From: Lentisphaeria bacterium UBA1724
Lineage (GTDB): Bacteria; Verrucomicrobiota; Lentisphaeria; Oligosphaerales; Oligosphaeraceae
Length of the DNA stretch: 6,621 nucleotides
NCBI GenBank assembly: GCA_002315885.1
Contig: DCIO01000108.1
Coordinates: 1 to 6,621 of the forward strand
Reading direction: 5' to 3'
Within the stretch, counting starts at the first letter, position 1. The number at the start of each line of letters is the position of its first letter. This document shows, piece after piece, positions 1 to 6,508 of the stretch. A model generated the notes under the pieces. It saw nothing but the letters and a program-made list of their open reading frames with translations. It was not told the DNA's origin and did no database searches. The translations under genes were made by a program, and so were the position numbers.

Positions 1-13
1 GACGTCTTTGACT

Positions 14-73
14 CCCCTCCCACACGAACGGTCGAAAAGAAACAGCAAGGCAAAGCAGTCGTTCGCCGTCGCG
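14..73. repeat. Left copy of a dispersed ~60-bp intergenic repeat
   Basis: This segment aligns without gaps to 6509-6568 in the same orientation, with 52 of 60 bases identical by hand count (differences at 22, 26, 35, 43-45, 51 and 59). The best conserved parts are the first eight bases CCCCTCCC and the last thirteen, GTTCGCCGTCGCG. The differences do not favour third codon positions in the open plus frame, so the repeat looks non-coding. It lies beyond the 3' end of the mannosidase gene. The 45 bases between it and that gene (74-118) show no recognisable terminator. Its family and function are unknown to me. Confidence 0.85.
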
Positions 74-118
74 ATTCTCCCTTCAGAGCGCGCGGTATCC
101 CACGTACCCCATCCCGCT

Positions 119-2515
119 TCAGAAAGTCACCTGAATCAGCTTCCAGGGAGGCAGCGTGATGGATTTTGATGTGCCGCCACAGGTAACCCCGGTGGTAATG
201 GCCTGGGCTGTGCGGTTCTGAAGTGTCAATGTCAGGACGCCTGCGGTAGAGTCGGCGCAGATGACATCCACATTGGGGCTACCGATGGTGAGCAGTGAGC
301 CGATGCGAGGCAGCGTGCCTTCATGAGGCCATGTCAGGAAAGAGACGACAGGATTGTTCATGGTGTCGGCAAGAGCTGGGATATCCTCGGAACTGGCGGC
401 GAGAATCATGTCGAAATGGAGTTCCCCGCGTTCTGTGGGGGCTTCTGGCATTGCTGCGGCGTCGTCGACTAAACTGCAGGCGAAGCGGTTAGCCTTGTCA
501 AGCGAATAGGTGAAGAAGCCATTGAGATTGTCGTAGGAGAAGCCCGCGTTGGCGGCAAAGCCATAGCCGCCGGCGGAACTGCCTGTGATTTTGGCATAAC
601 GTTGTCCAGGTACCTGCCCCGTGGTTTCGCGCGTCATTTCGCCTCCGAGCACATCATAGGTCACCTGTGTGCCCATGGGCATGCGCAATTTGAGACGCTG
701 AGAGCGGTCGTCGCGGATGACACGGGTATCAAACTGAACAAATGCGGCATTGCGTTGCAGCGAGACGATGAGTTCCAGACGCGAATGGGCACCTGCCAGT
801 TCCACAAAGAGACGGGCGACTTCGGGGCCCTCGGTCAAGACATGCACTTTACGGATTTTCCACACTTCCTGAAGATCCTGCAGTTCGATGGACGGCTCGT
901 TTTCATCCGTGCCGCCCCAGGATCCCCAGGGATCACTGTAACTTGCGACGGAGAGCGGTATCACACGGTCGCCGACCATGAATGTCATCTGGCTTTCCCC
1001 TGGAACGGCCTGGAAACTGACTTTGCCGTTGCCGATAGTGGTACCGTTGACAGAGAACGCGGCTCCTTCCATGGGGGCTTCAGGACGTTCCGGGACGGGA
1101 GAGTAGCCCATCGTGTAGACACGCCAGCCGCAAGCGGGGATGTCCGCCTGAATAGCGGCGCGCTTGCGCCAGACGAGCCCCTCATGGGAGAGATTTTCCC
1201 GGTGCAGTTCCTGATAGGGCAATGCAACACCGTTGTCATCACGGATTTCCATGACCGTGTCCGTGGGAGATTTGTCAAAAAGGGGACGGTAGTCCAGGAA
1301 TGCCTCAAGCTCCAGTGTGCCGTGATAGGGACGTGTGGAGGGATTGTAGACGAAGAGCGGAACGGCTTCCGGTTCGTTGTAGGCGGGCTCGGGGACCGTG
1401 ATGCCGACGTTGCGGCAGAGGGCATTGAGTGCGGCAAACTGCTTCTTGCGGGCGGTTGTGGCGACACTGCCCAGTTCGTCAGATGCTTCGCCCAGGGCGC
1501 GTTCCAGCGAGGTCCCTGGGAGGATGTCGTGGAAGGCGTTGAACAACTGCAGTTTCCAGGCATCGCTGTAATCAGGCGCGGGAAGATTTTGGAAGTGGCT
1601 GACGAGACGGTCGGTGAGTTCGGCCTGTCGAAGCAGGGTTCCCGCCTTGCGATACTGATGTTTGAAAGCGGCGACGGTAGCATAGCACCCCCGCAGGCAG
1701 AAGTTCAACTCGGTGGAGACATCATCGATGGCGAGACCGTTGTCGACCTCCTGCTGAATGGCCTGGAAATAGCGGTCAAAGGTGGAGAATACAATTTCGA
1801 TGTCGGGATGTGCTGCAGACCACGCCTGCAAGTCTGCGATTTGCTTTTCGGTGGTGCCGCCACCGTGGTCGCCAAGCCCGAAGCCGATGGCGATGTTAAC
1901 GCGCGGACGGTCAATGACTGTGGACAATGCGTAGTCCAGTTCCCCGCTGACAGAGTTGCGTTCGCAGCCGTACCAGCCTGAATTGAAGCGAGAAGAGAGG
2001 ATACGCGAACCGCCCTCGCCCACCCAGTTGAATACCTCGTCTTTAAGCGGAAAGCGCGCCTGATTGGGACGTGTGAAGGCGAAATAACGGAAGCCCGATG
2101 CGGCATAGATTTCGGGAATGCCATTGCTGTGTCCGAAAGGATCGGCAGCCCAGGCAACCAGTGGGTCGACGCCGAGCTGTTCGCGGCAATATGCACGACC
2201 GATGGTGAATTGGCGAAAGAAATCCGTGGTGCTAGGCATATTCTGATCCGGCTGTATCCAGTTGGCGCCAACCACACACCAGCGTCCCTCGGCAATCAAT
2301 TCCAGGATCCGCTTGAAGAGCCCGGGATCATTTTGCTGGATGTGGCTGTAGATGGCGGCTTCCCCGCGGTTGAACGTCAGCTCAGGATGACGGTCCAATA
2401 GCTTGACCATGGTGCGGCAGGTCTTGATGCCTTCATTGAGACCTTCACGCTGGTCCCACAGCCAGACAGGATCAAGATGAGCATTGGGAAGAAGATGGAA
2501 AATATGCTTTTGCAT
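119..2515 (-). CDS. Glycoside hydrolase family 38 alpha-mannosidase, cytoplasmic
   Basis: A retaining, zinc-dependent alpha-mannosidase expected to remove non-reducing alpha-mannose residues from oligosaccharides or glycosides. The 798-residue protein shows the GH38 order: catalytic domain at about 1-260, the helical middle domain at about 268-350 (RGCYATVAAFKHQYRK) and a beta-rich C-terminal part to the end. Expected zinc ligands are H13 and D15 in NAHLDPVWLW, D125 (also the nucleophile) in AADPFGHS, and H329 in FNAFHDILPGTS. GLGDHGGG at 213-220 is also typical. Length is normal to slightly short for bacterial members and the C terminus looks complete. There is no signal peptide, so it should act in the cytoplasm after substrate import. 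The ATG at 2515 is the only reasonable start, because the first zinc motif begins ten residues later, yet no clear Shine-Dalgarno precedes it. It is divergent from the exported nucleoside-hydrolase-like gene. Family assignment is firm; linkage specificity cannot be read from sequence. Confidence 0.96.
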   Translation of the reverse strand: MQKHIFHLLPNAHLDPVWLWDQREGLNEGIKTCRTMVKLLDRHPELTFNRGEAAIYSHIQQNDPGLFKRILELIAEGRWCVVGANWIQPDQNMPSTTDFFRQFTIGRAYCREQLGVDPLVAWAADPFGHSNGIPEIYAASGFRYFAFTRPNQARFPLKDEVFNWVGEGGSRILSSRFNSGWYGCERNSVSGELDYALSTVIDRPRVNIAIGFGLGDHGGGTTEKQIADLQAWSAAHPDIEIVFSTFDRYFQAIQQEVDNGLAIDDVSTELNFCLRGCYATVAAFKHQYRKAGTLLRQAELTDRLVSHFQNLPAPDYSDAWKLQLFNAFHDILPGTSLERALGEASDELGSVATTARKKQFAALNALCRNVGITVPEPAYNEPEAVPLFVYNPSTRPYHGTLELEAFLDYRPLFDKSPTDTVMEIRDDNGVALPYQELHRENLSHEGLVWRKRAAIQADIPACGWRVYTMGYSPVPERPEAPMEGAAFSVNGTTIGNGKVSFQAVPGESQMTFMVGDRVIPLSVASYSDPWGSWGGTDENEPSIELQDLQEVWKIRKVHVLTEGPEVARLFVELAGAHSRLELIVSLQRNAAFVQFDTRVIRDDRSQRLKLRMPMGTQVTYDVLGGEMTRETTGQVPGQRYAKITGSSAGGYGFAANAGFSYDNLNGFFTYSLDKANRFACSLVDDAAAMPEAPTERGELHFDMILAASSEDIPALADTMNNPVVSFLTWPHEGTLPRIGSLLTIGSPNVDVICADSTAGVLTLTLQNRTAQAITTGVTCGGTSKSITLPPWKLIQVTF

Positions 2516-2658
2516 GGCAGATTCATTCAGTAAGCTACTATTGAAGTTTTGCCTGGAGATATTCGTGCAAAGAAATGACGACGGATAATTCGCTCTCTTC
2601 TAATATATCTCCCCAAGGTCATTCTCTCTACAATGCAATCATTTCTTCCCGTGAACCG

Positions 2659-2683
2659 AATGGCAAAATACCATTATGCCATT
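2659..2683. promoter_or_regulatory. Inverted repeat, candidate operator
   Basis: The arms AATGGCA (2659-2665) and TGCCATT (2677-2683) are perfect inverted repeats separated by 11 bases. The same stretch also contains a tandem near-repeat, TACCATTA then TGCCATTA (2669-2684). This arrangement resembles a two-half-site operator for a dimeric regulator. It sits about 144 bases before the mannosidase start and 215 before the plus-strand start. Which protein would bind is unknown; no regulator gene adjoins this pair in the window. Confidence 0.35.
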
Positions 2684-2704
2684 ACCTTCCGTAGTTTTCC
2701 CGGA

Positions 2705-2718
2705 ACCTCACATGAGGT
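2705..2718. promoter_or_regulatory. Short inverted repeat, second candidate operator
   Basis: ACCTCA (2705-2710) and TGAGGT (2713-2718) form perfect 6-bp arms around a 2-base centre. The flanks GAAC (2703-2706) and GTTC (2722-2725) add weak outer symmetry. It lies 22 bases from the first inverted repeat, roughly two helical turns, which is compatible with a regulatory cluster. The arms differ from those of the first repeat, so the two need not bind the same protein. Confidence 0.3.
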
Positions 2719-2818
2719 GGTGTTCTGAACAGTAACAATCCGTGAAGCGAGTTCTTTTGCGCCATCAAACGTATTTGGGTCGCGTATGCCTATGCGCTCC
2801 CCTAAGACTCCTTGTTCT

Positions 2819-2859
2819 GGCACAAAACTCCCGTCCAACACCGAAATAGTTTTTGTGCC
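2819..2859 (+). promoter_or_regulatory. Leader hairpin upstream of the nucleoside-hydrolase-like gene
   Basis: GGCACAAAA (2819-2827) pairs perfectly with TTTTGTGCC (2851-2859), giving a 9-bp stem with a 23-base loop, ending 39 bases before the start codon. If transcribed it would fold in the 5' leader. CTCCT (2867-2871), just after it, could also pair with AGGAG inside the Shine-Dalgarno across a 10-base loop. Together these could form translational control, but the second pairing is only 5 bp and the first has a large loop. It does not resemble a riboswitch class I recognise. Confidence 0.3.
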
Positions 2860-2881
2860 TATTGCACTCCTACAACGATCC

Positions 2882-2887
2882 AGGAGG
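2882..2887 (+). promoter_or_regulatory. Shine-Dalgarno site that sets the start at 2899
   Basis: A perfect AGGAGG lies 11 bases before the ATG at 2899. The alternative TTG at 2812 in the same frame would add 29 residues that are not signal-like and would bury this site inside the gene. The protein read from 2899 begins directly with a classical signal peptide, which confirms the choice. Confidence 0.8.
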
Positions 2888-2898
2888 ATTCACCAGTT

Positions 2899-4662
2899 AT
2901 GCTCATCAGAAAATTAGCAGTTTTTTGTGGACTCTTTGTCATTTTGCTGAATGTCTTGTCAGCAGAGACGCGGTCCGTCGTGCCGGCCGTTGGCAAGCCG
3001 CAGCTCATCATAGACACGGACATTGGCAATTCCATGGATGACCTCTTCGCCATTGAACTGGGTGTTCGCCTTGATGCGGCGCAGCATATGGATTTGTTGG
3101 CTGTGATGATAGACCGGGCTGTGACCGCCAATGATCCGGCGCCGAATAAAATCACTGATTTCGTGGAAAAGCTACTTCACTATTACGACCGAGACAACGT
3201 GCACATAGGCACCATATCGCCAAAGAAACCAGGACAGAATGAGGGCAAGGTATTCTTCCCCTACTACGAACTGGCGACCATGAAAGACAAGGACGGCAAG
3301 GATATGATGGCGCCTCTGGACAAGCCGCGCACCGGCAAGGTCGAGGATGCGGTCAAGCTGTACCGAGAGCTGCTCGCAAACGCCGAGGACGGCAGCATCT
3401 ATATTTGCCAGATTGGATTTTTGACACACCTGATGGGGCTTTTGGATTCCCCTGCAGATGACTTCTCCCCCATGACGGGCCGTGAGCTGATTGCGGCCAA
3501 AGTCCGGAAACTGCTCATCATGGCGGGATGCTTTGATGGGTGCCTCGATCATCCTGAGTACAATGTTTTGGGTGATATTGCTTCCGCCAAACGTGTCTTC
3601 AATGAATGGCCGACGGAAATCTACTGCTCGCCCTACGAGATTGGCATTCGCATCTATTATCCGACCTATGCCGTCCTGGAGGATTTTCAGGACAACCAGA
3701 CCCATCCCATCAACCTGGCCTATGCCTTCTACAATCCAGACAGCCCGGAACACGGCCGGAAAACACAGCTGAACTGGGATGACATGACGGTCCTTTCCCT
3801 AATGGACGAATACGAGGGACTGGGCTTTTTCGATTCCTCCACTTTCGGAAAAGTCACTGTGGACGACGAGGGCTACACCACGTTCCAGGCGGTTGACGGC
3901 GGCAATACGCGCATTCAGCAAATCACGATGGAGAATGTACGACGCATCCGCAAATACATACGCACCTCCTTTTCCAGCAAATCGGAGCCACCATCCGAAC
4001 ATGGTGAAAACCACCCGCTACGCATAAGCGCCATCTGCGCCGCACCGAAAATCGGGGACTCGGAATACATCACCTTGCGAAATACATCTTCCAAAAACAC
4101 GATTGACCTGACAGGTTATTTTCTTGTGGTTGCCCCCCCTGAAACCACCCCCCAGCTGTGCATCGATCTGCCGGCTAGGACATTGGCGCCTGGAGAGGAA
4201 GTGACGCTCACCCAGGAGAAATACTGGCCTGACACAGAACTGGAGAACGCAGCGTTGAACGTGCTGCTCTATGGCGCAAACCAGCAACTTGTCCAGGAAA
4301 TGTACCTGGATTCCCGATGGGAAAATGGCGCATATCTGCAAACCGGACGACCGATGGTTCCGGCGGATTTCTCGGATATTGTCCTTGACAAAGTTCAATG
4401 GACATCCTCCGAACAACGCTACACCTGCACCATTCAGCTGAAGGCCGGCTGGCAGCTTGTGGCAATTCCCCTTGTGCTTACCGAGGAAAGCACCACCAAG
4501 CTGCAGGCACTGTCTCCATTCACCCACTCCCCCTCCCAGGGAACCTACTGCCCGGCCACTTCATTCACCCCAAACACCGCGTATTTCATCCACACAAACG
4601 AAGACACGGTCCTGGAGCTGACAGGGACCCTCCCCGCCACATTGACGCCAGCCCAGGAATAA
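2899..4662 (+). CDS. Exported nucleoside-hydrolase-like protein with lamin-tail-like and C-terminal beta modules
   Basis: The 587-residue protein starts with a Sec signal peptide (MLIRKLAVFC then hydrophobic residues, likely cut after LSA at 20-22). Residues ~33-357 resemble the inosine-uridine nucleoside hydrolase fold: IIDTDIGNSMDD at 37-48 carries the calcium-binding aspartates (D39, D41, D47, D48); IGFLTHLMGLL (172-182) matches the GPLTN region; EYNVLGDIASAKRVF (220-234) matches the E-F-N/D-AA segment. Where classical enzymes have catalytic His before Asp, this one reads NWDDMTVL (292-299), Trp replacing His, as in divergent secreted relatives. Residues ~374-470 look like a lamin-tail domain (EYITLRNTSSKNTIDLTGYFL pattern), and ~507-577 form a small module with KAGWQLVAIPLVLT and a closing LELTG. 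No sorting signal is evident. It may hydrolyse nucleosides or other N-ribosides or bind sugars; the substrate is uncertain. It is divergent from the mannosidase and convergent with the MarC-type gene. Confidence 0.85.
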   Translation: MLIRKLAVFCGLFVILLNVLSAETRSVVPAVGKPQLIIDTDIGNSMDDLFAIELGVRLDAAQHMDLLAVMIDRAVTANDPAPNKITDFVEKLLHYYDRDNVHIGTISPKKPGQNEGKVFFPYYELATMKDKDGKDMMAPLDKPRTGKVEDAVKLYRELLANAEDGSIYICQIGFLTHLMGLLDSPADDFSPMTGRELIAAKVRKLLIMAGCFDGCLDHPEYNVLGDIASAKRVFNEWPTEIYCSPYEIGIRIYYPTYAVLEDFQDNQTHPINLAYAFYNPDSPEHGRKTQLNWDDMTVLSLMDEYEGLGFFDSSTFGKVTVDDEGYTTFQAVDGGNTRIQQITMENVRRIRKYIRTSFSSKSEPPSEHGENHPLRISAICAAPKIGDSEYITLRNTSSKNTIDLTGYFLVVAPPETTPQLCIDLPARTLAPGEEVTLTQEKYWPDTELENAALNVLLYGANQQLVQEMYLDSRWENGAYLQTGRPMVPADFSDIVLDKVQWTSSEQRYTCTIQLKAGWQLVAIPLVLTEESTTKLQALSPFTHSPSQGTYCPATSFTPNTAYFIHTNEDTVLELTGTLPATLTPAQE

Positions 4663-4673
4663 CGCAACTACGC

Positions 4674-4717
4674 CACACTGTATTGGTCCCCCTTGTAAAA
4701 GGGACCAATACAGTGTG
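4674..4717. terminator. Long perfect hairpin between convergent genes, likely bidirectional terminator
   Basis: CACACTGTATTGGTCCC (4674-4690) pairs without mismatch with its complement at 4701-4717, giving a 17-bp stem and a 10-base loop (4691-4700). An alternative inner pairing CCCTT/AAGGG with a GTAA loop and a CC bulge is also possible. It starts 11 bases after the plus-strand stop and ends 12 bases before the minus-strand stop, so it is placed almost symmetrically. Neither side has a run of T, unusual for intrinsic termination, so it may act mainly as an RNA 3'-end stabiliser or assist termination in both directions. Confidence 0.75.
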
Positions 4718-4729
4718 CTGATTATTCAA

Positions 4730-5326
4730 TTAGAACACCGAGCGCAATCCCGTGATAATCATCTGCATGGCAACCGTCACAATGACCAGTCCCGTCAGGC
4801 GGATGACAGGCCCCAGCAGATGAGTTCGTTGCAAAATCATATTGATTCGGTGTGAAAATAGCATAATGACAAAATTGATGGTCAATGCAATCAACATGGC
4901 CAGGCTGGTGATGTAGAAACCATCCTTGATGCTTCCGGAAATGACTGCGGCAATCATCCCCGGGCCTGCAATCAGCGGCGCAGCCAATGGCACAAGGGAT
5001 ATGTCCGTAAAGTCCATAGGCTTACTCTCTGATGTTTTCTTGGTAAAGTGCCCTTCCTGGATGGCACGCCAGCCTATTACAACCACCACGGCCCCACCAG
5101 TGATTTGCAAGGCACACAGCTCAACATGAAACACTGTGTTCAAAACAAAGTGCCCAACACTGGTCACAAGCAACAAAATCAATGCCGCCGCAACCGAAGA
5201 CTTCCAGGTCAGTTCCAGATTCTGCCTCTTGGTCAAGGCAGGATTGCACGATGCCAAAAAAAGAACCTTGCTGGCGGGATTCAACAACGCCAACAAATAA
5301 AAAGCATTTTCAAGGATGTTGCCCAT
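4730..5326 (-). CDS. MarC/UPF0056 family integral membrane protein
   Basis: A 198-residue inner-membrane protein of the MarC family, whose physiological role is unsettled; the old link to multiple antibiotic resistance in E. coli was not upheld. About six hydrophobic segments are visible, near residues 6-27, 43-65, 68-88, 109-130, 137-157 and 172-193. Family hallmarks are the NP in the first segment (ALLNPASKVLF), the PLAAPLIAGPGMIAAV loop-helix at 113-128 and the closing RLTGLVIVTVAMQMIITGL. I choose the ATG at 5326, which puts the first membrane segment at the usual place. A TTG at 5413 would add 29 polar residues and nearly reach the divergent regulator's start. Upstream of the ATG there is an AGGTAG 13 bases away, a weak ribosome site. 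It shares its control region with the LysR-type gene, so that protein is a likely regulator. The transported substrate, if any, is unknown. Confidence 0.9.
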   Translation of the reverse strand: MGNILENAFYLLALLNPASKVLFLASCNPALTKRQNLELTWKSSVAAALILLLVTSVGHFVLNTVFHVELCALQITGGAVVVVIGWRAIQEGHFTKKTSESKPMDFTDISLVPLAAPLIAGPGMIAAVISGSIKDGFYITSLAMLIALTINFVIMLFSHRINMILQRTHLLGPVIRLTGLVIVTVAMQMIITGLRSVF

Positions 5327-5415
5327 GTTTTTCGTCGTTCTACCTAATGTAATGACGTTATTTAATAGTTCTAATATATTAATCGAATGACTTTCATAGA
5401 CAAGGTTTATCAATT
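5327..5415. promoter_or_regulatory. Compact divergent control region of the MarC-type and LysR-type genes
   Basis: This 89-base AT-rich gap carries a perfect 10-bp palindrome TAATATATTA (5372-5381) that could supply -10 elements in both directions. For the LysR-type gene, ATGACG (5352-5357) and TATATT (5375-5380) are spaced by 17 bases, and AAGG (5402-5405) lies 10 bases before the ATG. For the MarC-type gene on the minus strand, TTGTCT (5403-5398) and TAATAT (5381-5376) are spaced by 16. Such overlapping divergent promoters are common for LysR-type regulators and their targets. The element matches are partial and unproven, and I could not fix a clear T-N11-A binding box. Confidence 0.45.
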
Positions 5416-6321
5416 ATGGATTTTACCCAACTACGACATTTTGTAGAAACTGCCCATCAGATGCATTTTGCGGTCGCGGCAAAAGCACTCGGCATCACGC
5501 AACCCGCCTTGAGCAATAGCATCCACACCCTCGAAAAAGAATTGGGCTATAGGCTTTTCGACTGCAGCAACAAGCGGAAAATATACCTGACTCCTGCCGG
5601 GGAGTCCTTTTTGGAAGATTCCGAGAAGCTTCTCGGGGGGCTTCATGTCGCACAGAGGCGAGCCAAAGAGGCCGCCTCTGGACAAAGTGGCCGCCTGGTC
5701 ATAGGTGCCTTGTCATCTTCGCTGGGACGACATGAAGTCCTTGATACCCTTGTTGAAATTCAGACCTCCTATCCCCACGTAACTTTGGAGGTCATCGATG
5801 ACAATTCGGCGGGGCTCAGCGCACGTGTCAAAGCCCATGCCCTTGACTTGGTCCTGACGCGCTTCAATCAGACGCTTCTCGACAATGACGAACTGGAATG
5901 CCAATACCTGTATATGGATGAGCTGTATCTGGTTCTGCGAAACGACCACCCACTGGCGTCTAAACAGGATTTGTCCATTGCTGATTTGCGTGACGAACGA
6001 ATCATCCTTGTTCCTCAAACCACATCGCCTGCCCTCCATGCCTATGTTCGACAAATCTGCGAAACCCATGGAAACTTCATACCTATCGTCAGAGATGAAA
6101 GCAGCAGCTCCTTCACTGCCTTGCGACTGGTCGAAGCCGGAATGGGAATCACCTTTGTCCCTGCCGCGTATCTGGGTATGTTTGCAGATCGCCTGGTTTA
6201 TCGTCAATTCCCGTCAATCCAAACCGCCCTACCCGTATACGCAGTCTTCTCAAAAGAACGGAAATCAATCGTGCGAAATCACTTTCTGGCTCTTTTGAAA
6301 CGACGCTTCAACAATGCATGA
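5416..6321 (+). CDS. LysR-type transcriptional regulator
   Basis: A complete 301-residue LysR-family regulator of normal length. The N-terminal winged helix-turn-helix spans about residues 3-60, with FAVAAKALGITQPALSNSI forming the helix-turn-helix and TLEKELGYRLFD the wing start. A linker helix follows (about 62-88), then the periplasmic-binding-like effector domain from about 92 (GRLVIGALSSSLGRHEVLD) to the end. The effector part has the layout of the aromatic-responsive CatM/CbnR group (DLVLTRF, LYMDELYLVLRNDHPLA, VEAGMGITFVPAAYL), but the inducer cannot be deduced. The ATG at 5416 is preceded by AAGG at a 10-base spacing and yields the canonical MDFTQLRHFV start. By the usual arrangement it should bind the shared region, repress itself, and control the divergent MarC-type gene in response to a small molecule; this is inference from gene order. 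Confidence 0.95.
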   Translation: MDFTQLRHFVETAHQMHFAVAAKALGITQPALSNSIHTLEKELGYRLFDCSNKRKIYLTPAGESFLEDSEKLLGGLHVAQRRAKEAASGQSGRLVIGALSSSLGRHEVLDTLVEIQTSYPHVTLEVIDDNSAGLSARVKAHALDLVLTRFNQTLLDNDELECQYLYMDELYLVLRNDHPLASKQDLSIADLRDERIILVPQTTSPALHAYVRQICETHGNFIPIVRDESSSSFTALRLVEAGMGITFVPAAYLGMFADRLVYRQFPSIQTALPVYAVFSKERKSIVRNHFLALLKRRFNNA

Positions 6322-6363
6322 TTCCACAGACGAACATTTGCTCATCAAGGCAAAAATCACGAG

Positions 6364-6383
6364 AAAATTTCTTCGCAAATTTT
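6364..6383. other. AT-rich hairpin downstream of the LysR-type gene
   Basis: AAAATTT (6364-6370) and AAATTTT (6377-6383) are perfect inverted repeats around a 6-base loop CTTCGC, starting 42 bases after the regulator's stop codon. A stem made only of A-T pairs is weak for intrinsic termination, though the 3' arm ends in four T. It could mark the transcript end; nothing else in 6322-6391 looks like a terminator or gene. Confidence 0.3.
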
Positions 6384-6391
6384 ATGGATAA

Positions 6392-6420
6392 TTGTTGAAC
6401 CATTTCCATCCGGATATAAA
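6392..6420 (+). promoter_or_regulatory. Possible promoter reading toward the right-end repeats
   Basis: TTGTTG (6392-6397) and TATAAA (6415-6420) are separated by exactly 17 bases, matching sigma-70 spacing with three and five consensus positions respectively. It would transcribe rightward into the tandem repeat. No plus-strand reading frame of note follows within the window, so it could serve a gene beyond the edge, an RNA, or be chance in AT-rich sequence. The stretch 6421-6508 shows nothing further that I can support. Confidence 0.25.
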
Positions 6421-6508
6421 ACGTAACCTAGAACATCCCCAGCTCCCCTGCATTCAGCCTTTATTCTCGCTGACGAATAGCTGGAGTTGACAAGGACCGA
6501 GAAAACAT

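Larger units (their letters stand above)
2516..2898. promoter_or_regulatory. Divergent intergenic region between mannosidase and nucleoside-hydrolase-like genes
   Basis: These 383 bases separate two start codons that face away from each other, so they must hold the promoters of both genes. I see no convincing consensus -35/-10 pair for either gene. Instead there are two inverted repeats near the middle (2659-2683 and 2705-2718), a small 9-bp inverted repeat GTTCTGAAC (2722-2730), and a leader hairpin (2819-2859) close to the plus-strand gene. No small gene is supportable here. A TTG-initiated extension of the plus-strand frame back to 2812 exists but is disfavoured by the Shine-Dalgarno and signal peptide at 2899. 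Confidence 0.6.

Noticed and set aside
602..1981. 459-codon open frame on the plus strand opposite the mannosidase
   Set aside because: It is wholly antisense to a clear GH38 gene whose catalytic residues are intact, has no recognisable domain, and is low in hydrophobic-core patterning; long antisense frames are common opposite such genes.
985..2295. Two further minus-strand frames (985-1683 and 1705-2295) inside the mannosidase
   Set aside because: They are out-of-frame readings of the same gene, rich in Ser, Pro and Arg, without domains. They do not indicate a frameshift because the 798-residue frame is continuous and complete.
2812..2898. TTG-started 29-residue N-terminal extension of the exported protein
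   Set aside because: The AGGAGG site and an immediate signal peptide support the ATG at 2899, and the leader hairpin overlaps the extension.
3172..3753. 193-codon minus-strand frame opposite the nucleoside-hydrolase-like gene
   Set aside because: It is antisense to conserved coding sequence and shows no family features.
5327..5413. TTG-started 29-residue N-terminal extension of the MarC-type protein
   Set aside because: The added residues are polar and not part of the family pattern, and the region is AT-rich promoter sequence.
6314..6397. Two tiny plus-strand frames (about 25 codons) overlapping the end of the LysR-type gene
   Set aside because: They are too short, have no ribosome site or homology that I can recognise, and overlap the AT-rich hairpin.
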